Shown here piece after piece: positions 15,508 to 21,273 of a DNA stretch of 21,273 nucleotides. A program made the position numbers and the translations under genes. Position 1 is the first letter of the stretch, and each line of letters opens with the position of its first letter. Source of the DNA: Prevotellaceae bacterium (GTDB lineage Bacteria; Bacteroidota; Bacteroidia; Bacteroidales; Bacteroidaceae); assembly GCA_015257125.1 (NCBI GenBank), contig JABZKU010000035.1, positions 1 through 21,273 on the forward strand, written 5' to 3'. A model generated the notes under the pieces. It did not search any database, was not told where the DNA came from, and worked only from the letters and a program-made list of their open reading frames with translations.

Positions 15508-16200
15508 ATGTGGTTAACTACTTCATCTATCGGAAGAAAAGTGATCATGTCGGTCACCGGACTGGCGCTCATTCTCTTCCTCACGTTCCACGGTTGCATG
15601 AATGTCGTTTCGCTCTTCTCGGCAAGCGGCTACAACTGGGTCTGTGAGATGCTGGGTGCCAACTGGTATGCTGTGGCGGCTACGGCCGGACTCGGCACGC
15701 TGGTGCTCGTGCACTTCGTGTATGCCTTCATCCTCACCTTCCAAAACCGTCGCGCTCGCGGTAACAGCCGCTACGCTGTGGTGGATCGTCCCCAACAAGT
15801 GGAATGGGCTTCGCAAAACATGCTTGTGCTCGGTATAATCGTGGCGCTCGGCATGGCATTGCACCTCTACAACTTCTGGGCTAAAATGATGTTTGTCGAA
15901 TTGGCACACGTGGGCGACGAGTTCTACGCCACCGACGGCTATCATTGGATCCAATACACGTTCTCCAACCCCGTTTATGCGGTGCTTTACCTCGTGTGGC
16001 TCGCCGCCCTCTGGTTCCACCTCACCCACGGTATGTGGAGTGCCTTCCACACCATCGGTGCCAGCGGCAAAACCTGGCTCCCCCGTGTTAAATGCATCAG
16101 CTATATCTATTCCACCGTGTTGATGGCCATGTACGCCGCCGTGGTGATTAAGTTCTGTGTTCAGGCCATGCTCGAAGGCAGCCTGCACTTTGGCTGCTAA
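15508..16200 (+). CDS. sdhC: Succinate dehydrogenase/fumarate reductase cytochrome b subunit
   Basis: This is the membrane anchor of complex II, of the di-heme five-helix type (Wolinella/Bacillus b558 family). It exchanges electrons with menaquinone. The 230-residue product begins MWLTTSSIGRKVIMSVTG, as in its Bacteroidales relatives. Heme-ligand candidates in successive helices are H28 (LTFHGCMN), H69 (LVHFVY), H119 (ALHLYNFW) and H171 or H174 (WFHLTHGMW). A single polypeptide carries both hemes, so no sdhD is expected and none is found. In anaerobic Bacteroidota the complex usually works as fumarate reductase and is often named Frd. It is the first gene of the operon, 49 nt before sdhA. An internal ATG at 15547 is less likely because the residues before it are conserved. 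Confidence 0.94.
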   Translation: MWLTTSSIGRKVIMSVTGLALILFLTFHGCMNVVSLFSASGYNWVCEMLGANWYAVAATAGLGTLVLVHFVYAFILTFQNRRARGNSRYAVVDRPQQVEWASQNMLVLGIIVALGMALHLYNFWAKMMFVELAHVGDEFYATDGYHWIQYTFSNPVYAVLYLVWLAALWFHLTHGMWSAFHTIGASGKTWLPRVKCISYIYSTVLMAMYAAVVIKFCVQAMLEGSLHFGC

Positions 16201-16249
16201 GCTGCGGAACTTCTACCTCCTACACTCATTATATATATAAGCATCCATC

Positions 16250-18196
16250 ATGGCTATTCTTAATTCACGCATCCCCGAAGGCCCCGTGGCCGAAAAGTGG
16301 ACCAACTATAAAGCGCACCAGAAACTGGTGAACCCCAAAAACAAACGTAAACTCGACATTATCGTCGTGGGTACGGGATTGGCCGGCGCCAGCGCCGCTG
16401 CTTCTCTCGGCGAAATGGGATTCAAGGTCAAGAACTTCTGCATCCAAGACTCGCCCCGCCGCGCACACTCGATCGCGGCTCAGGGTGGTATCAACGCCGC
16501 CAAGAACTATCAGAACGACGGTGACTCGGTTTATCGCCTTTTCTACGATACGGTGAAGGGCGGTGACTACCGCGCTCGCGAAGCCAACGTCTATCGTCTC
16601 GCCGAAGTGTCGAACGCCATCATCGACCAGTGCGTCGCACAAGGTGTGCCCTTCGCTCGCGAATATGGCGGCATGTTGGCCAACCGTTCGTTCGGTGGCG
16701 CACAGGTGAGCCGTACGTTCTACGCCAAAGGTCAGACCGGTCAGCAGCTCCTTCTCGGTGCTTACTCGTCGCTCATGCGCCAAGTGCACGCAGGCACCGT
16801 TGAGCTCTACACGCGTTACGAGATGCTCGACCTCGTTATCATCGACGGTCGCGCACGCGGTATCATTGCGCGCAATCTCATCACGGGTAAACTCGAACGC
16901 TTCGCCGCTCACGCCGTGGTAATCGGTACCGGCGGTTACGGTAACACCTACTTCCTCTCGACCAACGCCATGGGCTGCAACGCATCGGCCGCTATCGCTT
17001 GCTACCGCAAGGGTGCCTTGTTTGCCAACCCCTCGTATGTGCAGATTCACCCCACGTGTATCCCCGTACACGGCGACAAACAGTCGAAACTCACCCTCAT
17101 GTCCGAGTCGCTCCGCAACGACGGCCGCATTTGGGTACCCAAAAAGCTCGAAGACGCCAAGGCTTGTCAAGAAGGCCGTCTCCAAGGTAAGGACATTCCC
17201 GAGGAAGACCGCGACTATTACCTCGAACGCCGCTATCCCGCCTTCGGTAACCTCGTTCCCCGCGACGTGGCCAGCCGCGCTGCCAAGGAACGTTGCGACA
17301 AGGGCTTCGGTGTGAACAACACCGGCTTGGCTGTCTATCTCGACTTCTCGCAAGCCATCCGCGACTTCGGCCGCGATGAGATCGCTGCGCGCTACGGTAA
17401 CCTCTTCGACATGTACGAAGAAATCACCGACGAGAGCCCCTACGAAACACCCATGCAGATTTTCCCCGCCATCCACTACACGATGGGCGGTATCTGGGTG
17501 GACTACGAGCTCATGACCACCGTTAATGGGCTGTTTGCCATCGGTGAATGTAACTTCTCCGATCACGGTGCCAACCGCCTCGGCGCTTCTGCTCTCATGC
17601 AGGGATTGGCCGATGGATACTTCGTGTTGCCCTACACGATCCAGAACTATCTCGCCGACCAAATCACCGTTCCCCGCTTCTCGACGGAACTTCCCGAATT
17701 CGAAGCCACCGAAAAGTATGTGCGCGAACGCATCGAACGCCTCTTTGCCATCAAGGGTAAGCGCTCGGTCGACAGCATCCACAAGGAACTCGGCCACATC
17801 ATGTGGGAATACGTCGGTATGGGTCGCACCAAGGAAGGCCTCGAAAAGGCACTCACCCTCTTCAAGGAGCTTCGCAAGACCTTCTTCACCGATCTCTTCA
17901 TCCCCGGCACTCCCGAGGGCGTGAACGTGGAACTCGAAAAGGCATTGCGTCTCGAAGACTTCATCCTCATGGGCGAACTCGTGGCCAACGATGCGCTTCA
18001 CCGCGAGGAATCGTGCGGCGGTCACTTCCGCGAAGAGCACCAAACCGAAGAAGGCGAAGCAAAGCGCGACGATGAAAACTTCTTCTACGTGGGCTGCTGG
18101 GAATACCAAGGCGACGACGACAAAGCACCCGTCCTCTCCAAAGAACCCCTCGAGTACGAAATCATCAAGGTGCAAACGCGTAATTATAAGTCGTAA
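16250..18196 (+). CDS. sdhA: Succinate dehydrogenase/fumarate reductase flavoprotein subunit
   Basis: The catalytic subunit interconverts succinate and fumarate on a covalently bound FAD at the cytoplasmic face. The 648-residue product has the Rossmann motif GTGLAGASAAASLGE (41-55) and the flavinylation motif RRAHSIAAQGG with H73 as the FAD attachment residue. Substrate-site elements include H267 in QIHPTCIPVHG, R338 in NLVPRDVASRA (equivalent to the proton-shuttle Arg of fumarate reductases) and H409 in IHYTMGGIWVD. The second FAD-contact motif is GECNFSDHGANRLGASALM at 432-450. Size and motifs fit the Bacteroidota/Wolinella-type enzyme, with nothing missing. A 122-nt structured spacer separates it from sdhB, unusual within an otherwise compact operon. 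Confidence 0.97.
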   Translation: MAILNSRIPEGPVAEKWTNYKAHQKLVNPKNKRKLDIIVVGTGLAGASAAASLGEMGFKVKNFCIQDSPRRAHSIAAQGGINAAKNYQNDGDSVYRLFYDTVKGGDYRAREANVYRLAEVSNAIIDQCVAQGVPFAREYGGMLANRSFGGAQVSRTFYAKGQTGQQLLLGAYSSLMRQVHAGTVELYTRYEMLDLVIIDGRARGIIARNLITGKLERFAAHAVVIGTGGYGNTYFLSTNAMGCNASAAIACYRKGALFANPSYVQIHPTCIPVHGDKQSKLTLMSESLRNDGRIWVPKKLEDAKACQEGRLQGKDIPEEDRDYYLERRYPAFGNLVPRDVASRAAKERCDKGFGVNNTGLAVYLDFSQAIRDFGRDEIAARYGNLFDMYEEITDESPYETPMQIFPAIHYTMGGIWVDYELMTTVNGLFAIGECNFSDHGANRLGASALMQGLADGYFVLPYTIQNYLADQITVPRFSTELPEFEATEKYVRERIERLFAIKGKRSVDSIHKELGHIMWEYVGMGRTKEGLEKALTLFKELRKTFFTDLFIPGTPEGVNVELEKALRLEDFILMGELVANDALHREESCGGHFREEHQTEEGEAKRDDENFFYVGCWEYQGDDDKAPVLSKEPLEYEIIKVQTRNYKS

Positions 18197-18211
18197 TTAG
18201 TTCATTGTGAA

Positions 18212-18288
18212 GGGATCGATTGTTTAATTACACATGGCGTGTAAGTTCGATCCCGGTGCCATATCCATGAGATATGAGGCACCCTTTT
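18212..18288 (+). promoter_or_regulatory. Two-hairpin RNA element in the sdhA-sdhB spacer
   Basis: Hairpin 1 has an 8-bp outer stem (18212-18219 with 18247-18254) and a 6-bp inner stem (18228-18233 with 18239-18244), both perfect. Hairpin 2 starts at the very next base: 6 bp (18255-18260 with 18278-18283) and 5 bp (18261-18265 with 18271-18275), followed by CTTTT. The element fills most of the spacer. It may set the ratio of sdhB to sdhA by partial termination, or act as a cleavage or stabilising site. Confidence 0.55.
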
Positions 18289-18318
18289 AATGCACTAACC
18301 CAACTCACGTACACGAAA

Positions 18319-19077
18319 ATGGCTAAGAATATATCTTTCACAGTAAAATATTGGAAGCAGAACGGGCCCAAGGACGCCGGACATTTCGAACAGCGCGAAA
18401 TGAAGAACATTCCCGACGACACCTCCTTCCTCGAAATGCTCGATATCCTCAACGAGGAACTCATTAACGACGGAAAAGAGCCCTTCGTCTTCGACCACGA
18501 CTGCCGAGAAGGCATCTGCGGCATGTGCTCCCTCTACATCAACGGTACGCCCCACGGCAAAACCGCACAGGGCGCCACCACTTGCCAACTCTACATGCGT
18601 CGTTTCAACGATGGCGACGTCATCACCGTAGAACCCTGGCGCTCCGCTGCCTTCCCCGTCATCAAGGACTGCATGGTCGATCGCACCGCTTTCGACAAAA
18701 TCCAAGCCGCCGGCGGTTACACCTCCATCCGCACCGGTCAAGCGCAGGACGCCAACGCCATCCTCATCCCCAAACCCGACGCCGATGAGGCCATGGACTG
18801 CGCCTCTTGCATCGGTTGCGGCGCTTGCGTGGCCGCTTGTAAGAACGGTAGCGCCATGCTCTTCGTTTCTTCCAAGGTTTCGCAGCTCGCCCTCCTTCCC
18901 CAAGGTCGCGTAGAAGCCGCACGTCGTGCGAAATTCATGGTGGCCAAGATGGACGAACTCGGATTTGGTAACTGCACCAACACCCGTGCTTGCGAAGCCG
19001 TCTGCCCCAAGAACGAATCGATCGCCAACATCGCTCGCTTGAACCGCGAATACATCTGCGCCAAGCTGGCCGATTAA
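18319..19077 (+). CDS. sdhB: Succinate dehydrogenase/fumarate reductase iron-sulfur subunit
   Basis: This subunit carries electrons between the flavoprotein and the hemes. The 252-residue product has all three cluster sites. The [2Fe-2S] site is C62, C67, C70 and C89 (DCREGICGMC and ATTC). The [4Fe-4S] site is C164, C167 and C170 in CIGCGACVAAC, plus C229. The [3Fe-4S] site is C174, C219 and C225 in NCTNTRACEAVCP. C161, just before the second motif, is an additional cysteine. The frame is open from 18274, but that start lies inside hairpin 2 of the spacer; the ATG at 18319 starts the conserved first strand MAKNISFTVKYW. The operon ends with a strong terminator at 19136-19171. Confidence 0.96.
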   Translation: MAKNISFTVKYWKQNGPKDAGHFEQREMKNIPDDTSFLEMLDILNEELINDGKEPFVFDHDCREGICGMCSLYINGTPHGKTAQGATTCQLYMRRFNDGDVITVEPWRSAAFPVIKDCMVDRTAFDKIQAAGGYTSIRTGQAQDANAILIPKPDADEAMDCASCIGCGACVAACKNGSAMLFVSSKVSQLALLPQGRVEAARRAKFMVAKMDELGFGNCTNTRACEAVCPKNESIANIARLNREYICAKLAD

Positions 19078-19135
19078 ATAAGGAATCGCCAAGTTCTCAC
19101 ACAGAACGCCCGCGATCTCCGCAAAACCAACCCTC

Positions 19136-19171
19136 GCGTCGCATTCCCCCGTGGAGTGCGGCGCTTTTTTT
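19136..19171 (+). terminator. Intrinsic terminator of sdhCAB
   Basis: A fully paired 12-bp stem (19136-19147 with 19153-19164, with two G-U pairs) and a 5-nt loop are followed directly by seven T residues (19165-19171). It lies about 60 nt after the sdhB stop. Confidence 0.92.
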
Positions 19172-19496
19172 GCCCCTTCTCGCTGCGTTCGCCCCCGCTT
19201 TCTCCGAGCGCGCCGCCTCTTTTGTGGAAATCTTCCCGCCCCCTCGCCGAATAGGCGTTCGCTTTCCCGGGCGAAAGGTCGAGTTGGGCGCTTGCTGCCC
19301 CATTTTGGGCCCGCCTGCTATGTATTTTCGCATTTCGAAGCCGATATTTTGCATTTTGCCGCCAAACTCTCGCTCCTTCAACAACTTACCCGCCCAAAAG
19401 CACAGAACCTTACATTTATTTCGAAGACTCGGCCGCTCAAACACCGCAACGTTTCCGAGTTACTGTTGCACAAAACCCCTATTACAGCCCCCTTTC
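19172..19496. other. Non-coding spacer after sdhCAB
   Basis: These 325 nt contain no supportable gene. Open frames crossing it on both strands have Pro/Arg/Phe-rich products, run through the sdhCAB terminator or overlap real genes out of frame. Base composition turns more AT-rich from about 19320 onward. Confidence 0.6.
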
Positions 19497-19555
19497 AGTG
19501 CCAAAATCACCCCTTAAATGCTAAAATCGAAGCCTATACGCATTTTTTTGGCACT
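19497..19555. repeat. Long interrupted inverted repeat upstream of the AAA-family gene
   Basis: Perfect 10-base arms (19497-19506 and 19546-19555, AGTGCCAAAA and its complement) enclose a second 6-bp pairing (19516-19521 with 19540-19545), with a 9-nt bulge on the left side only. The structure ends 5 nt before the -33 box of the next promoter, so it could be an operator, a remnant element or a transcript end. Confidence 0.45.
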
Positions 19556-19560
19556 TTCGG

Positions 19561-19591
19561 TTTGCAATCCCACGATGATGTAGTAACTTTG
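19561..19591 (+). promoter_or_regulatory. Promoter of the AAA-family gene
   Basis: TTTG at 19561-19564 and TAACTTTG at 19584-19591 are 19 bp apart, a full Bacteroidota consensus. The predicted leader is about 75 nt. Confidence 0.8.
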
Positions 19592-19673
19592 CAGCATAAA
19601 AGGCTTTTAACACCACTTTTGCGGTGCACCGGAGCCATGCCCCCAAGCGAAATTCCGATTATACCAGAGAACT

Positions 19674-20858
19674 ATGGAGACTTTCTTTCAATCACACGCC
19701 TATCTCATAGAGCACACCAATGCCCCCATTCGGCGCGCGCTCATGGATTCGATCGACTGGAGCTACCGGCTGATCGGTATTCGCGGATCCCGCGGAGTAG
19801 GCCGCACACAATTCCTCCTCTCGTATGCCAAGGACAACTTCGATCCTCGCATGCGACAGTGTCTCTATGCCAACATGAACTCCTTCTACTTTCAGGGAAG
19901 GAAACTTGTTGACTTCGCCGGCGATTTTGTGAAAGCCGGCGGACAGGTACTACTCCTCGACCAAGCCTTCAAACTACCCAATTGGCGCGAGCAGATCATC
20001 GAGTGCTATGAGCACTTCCCCCTGCTCCGCATCATCTACTCCACCACTTCGGTGCGTGGAGGCGAGAACGACCACACCGAACTCAACTCCCTCGCCCGCC
20101 AATACTGGTTGCACGGATTCTCCTTCCGCGAATTCATCAATTTGCAGACTGGAGAAAACTTCCGCGCCTACACCCTCAAAGAACTCCTTGAGGATCACAA
20201 GGGCATTCTCAAAACCATTCTGCCCAAAGTGCGCCCCTGGGAGTACTTCCAGCAGTATCTCCACCACGGCTACTACCCCTTCTTCCTCGAAGGCCGCAAC
20301 TTCACCGAACAACTCCTGCGGGCGATGAACACGATGATCGAAGTCGACATTTTGTTCATCAAGCAAATCGAGTTGAAGTACCTCGAGCGTATCAAAAAGC
20401 TCCTCTATCTCCTCGCTGTCAGCGAAAACACCACGCCCAACGTGAGCCGTCTCGCAGAAGAGATCGGCACTTCGCGCGCAACGGTGATGAACTACCTCAA
20501 GTATCTCGAAGAAGCCCGACTCGTCAACCTTGTTTACAAGGAAAACGAAGGCTTCCCCAAGAAACCCGCTGCGGTTCTCCTTCACAATCCGAATCTCATC
20601 TACTCCATCTACTCGCCTTCCATCTCCGAGCAGAACATCATGGAGACCTATTTCGTCAACTCCCTTTGGCGACACCACACCGTCAACAAAGGACGCCGCG
20701 ACGGACTCTACCGCATCAACGGAAACGTGGAAATCCACGTCTGCGATCGCAGCAAGCGTGTCAAGAGCGACCCCAATATCGTCCTCGCCCGCTACAACAC
20801 CGAGGTGGGACGCGGCGACAACGAGATTCCTCTTTGGCTCTTCGGCTTTCTCTATTGA
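19674..20858 (+). CDS. AAA-family ATP-binding protein with DUF4143-type C-terminus and altered Walker motifs
   Basis: The 394-residue product has the layout of a large Bacteroidota family of AAA/DUF4143 proteins: an N-terminal P-loop domain (about 1-190), a winged-helix-like part (about 235-290, with SRLAEEIGTSRATVMNYLKYLEEA) and a C-terminal domain ending in the family's typical EIPLWLFGFLY. The Walker A motif reads GSRGVGRT, with Arg (R44) in place of the invariant Lys. Walker B reads QVLLLDQAFKLPNW, with Gln (Q97) in place of the usual Glu. The usual VGG-type element of the C-terminal nuclease-like fold is not obvious. The protein may bind but hardly hydrolyse ATP, or may be decaying. It is a single gene with its own promoter and terminator. 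The cellular role of the family is not established. Confidence 0.8.
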   Translation: METFFQSHAYLIEHTNAPIRRALMDSIDWSYRLIGIRGSRGVGRTQFLLSYAKDNFDPRMRQCLYANMNSFYFQGRKLVDFAGDFVKAGGQVLLLDQAFKLPNWREQIIECYEHFPLLRIIYSTTSVRGGENDHTELNSLARQYWLHGFSFREFINLQTGENFRAYTLKELLEDHKGILKTILPKVRPWEYFQQYLHHGYYPFFLEGRNFTEQLLRAMNTMIEVDILFIKQIELKYLERIKKLLYLLAVSENTTPNVSRLAEEIGTSRATVMNYLKYLEEARLVNLVYKENEGFPKKPAAVLLHNPNLIYSIYSPSISEQNIMETYFVNSLWRHHTVNKGRRDGLYRINGNVEIHVCDRSKRVKSDPNIVLARYNTEVGRGDNEIPLWLFGFLY

Positions 20859-20924
20859 GGCTGTCACGTCGATTCGTCGATGGCCGCCCCCCACAGCGTG
20901 TGTGTTAGCTCCATTCAGTCACAA

Positions 20925-20970
20925 ACCCCGCTCTTGTGCCGCGTGCACAAGGGCGGGGTGCAGTTTTTTT
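20925..20970 (+). terminator. Intrinsic terminator after the AAA-family gene
   Basis: A fully paired 15-bp stem (20925-20939 with 20945-20959, with one G-U pair) and a 5-nt loop are followed after four bases by seven T residues (20964-20970). It lies about 65 nt downstream of the stop. Confidence 0.9.
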
Positions 20971-21273
20971 GTTTGCCGTGCTTTCGGCGCACCAATGTTC
21001 TCATTCGCATTGCCGAGCTATCGCCGATGCGGTTGGCCTTTCCGAGCAAGCTGCTCTTGTCGCGGGATTTCTTTACCCGTAGTTTGCCGCGATGGGCGGA
21101 GAGAGAGAACAAGATCACCTTTTGTCGAATGCTCAAAGTGGAGAATGTCCTGCGTTTTCGCAGCGGGTACGTGCTACCGCTCTTTTCCCGAGTGTCATCG
21201 GGGGTGGTGGTTTGCAAACTATTGCTGTCCGCTAAACTTCAAAACGACACGATTTCCCTATCCGCAACGCCCA
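20971..21273. other. Right-end stretch without a supportable gene
   Basis: A plus frame from about 21026 stays open to the window edge and a minus frame covers 20915-21217. Both products are Arg/Ser/Leu-rich without recognisable motifs, and the minus frame runs through the terminator. No promoter box was found. The stretch may be intergenic or the edge of a gene that lies outside the window. Confidence 0.5.

Noticed and set aside
16265..18175. Long minus-strand frame opposite sdhA
   Set aside because: It is a mirror frame of a highly conserved flavoprotein gene and its product has no recognisable domain.
18190..18265. Possible tRNA suggested by a T-arm-like TTCGATCCC sequence after sdhA
   Set aside because: No acceptor stem, D-arm or anticodon arm can be formed around it. 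The bases are fully explained by the two adjoining hairpins.
20915..21217. Minus-strand frame of 100 codons near the right end
   Set aside because: It runs through a canonical terminator and encodes an Arg/Lys/Ser/Thr-rich sequence without features.
21026..21273. Plus frame open to the right edge
   Set aside because: It is only about 80 codons, with no ribosome-binding or promoter signal and no recognisable protein family. It cannot be told apart from chance.

Overview
The window is chromosomal DNA of a GC-rich member of the Bacteroidota, most likely order Bacteroidales. Three things point there: a SusC/SusD TonB-dependent import operon with four lipoprotein genes, a b-type complex II of the order CAB, and several promoters with the Bacteroidota pattern TTTG-N19-20-TAnnTTTG. 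No rRNA, tRNA, CRISPR array, insertion sequence, phage or integrase gene was seen. The genus cannot be fixed by eye.

Layout. 1-124: the end of a cationic low-complexity protein with a 39-bp (13-residue) tandem repeat. 403-891: Dps ferritin. 1131-1598: nucleoside diphosphate kinase. 1706-9947, minus strand: a five-gene operon read susC, susD, zinc metallohydrolase lipoprotein, DUF4302 lipoprotein, BACON lipoprotein. It has a leader of about 200 nt and ends at a terminator shared with ndk. 10628-11251: an AlkD-like HEAT-repeat protein. 11451-15002, minus strand: a nucleobase uptake cluster read uracil/xanthine permease, DUF5020 (Tsx-like) outer membrane protein, purine permease. 15508-19077: sdhC-sdhA-sdhB, encoding the menaquinone-linked succinate dehydrogenase/fumarate reductase. 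19674-20858: an AAA-family/DUF4143 protein with altered Walker A and Walker B residues. The last 300 nt show no supportable gene.

How the parts work together. The SusCD operon should take up an unknown ligand across the outer membrane, with three further surface or periplasmic lipoproteins assisting. The nucleobase cluster pairs an outer-membrane channel candidate with two inner-membrane NCS2 permeases, so it looks like a complete two-membrane salvage route. Complex II is central to anaerobic fumarate respiration in this group. Dps and the AlkD-like protein are stress and DNA-protection genes and Ndk balances nucleotide pools, but nothing ties these three into one system.

The most interesting items are the nucleobase cluster built around DUF5020, the SusCD accessory lipoproteins, a compact two-hairpin RNA element between sdhA and sdhB, a structured intergenic stretch before the purine permease, the ATPase with altered motifs, and an AlkD-like protein that lacks the tryptophan pair of characterised AlkD. 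No clearly new multi-gene defence or mobile system is visible.
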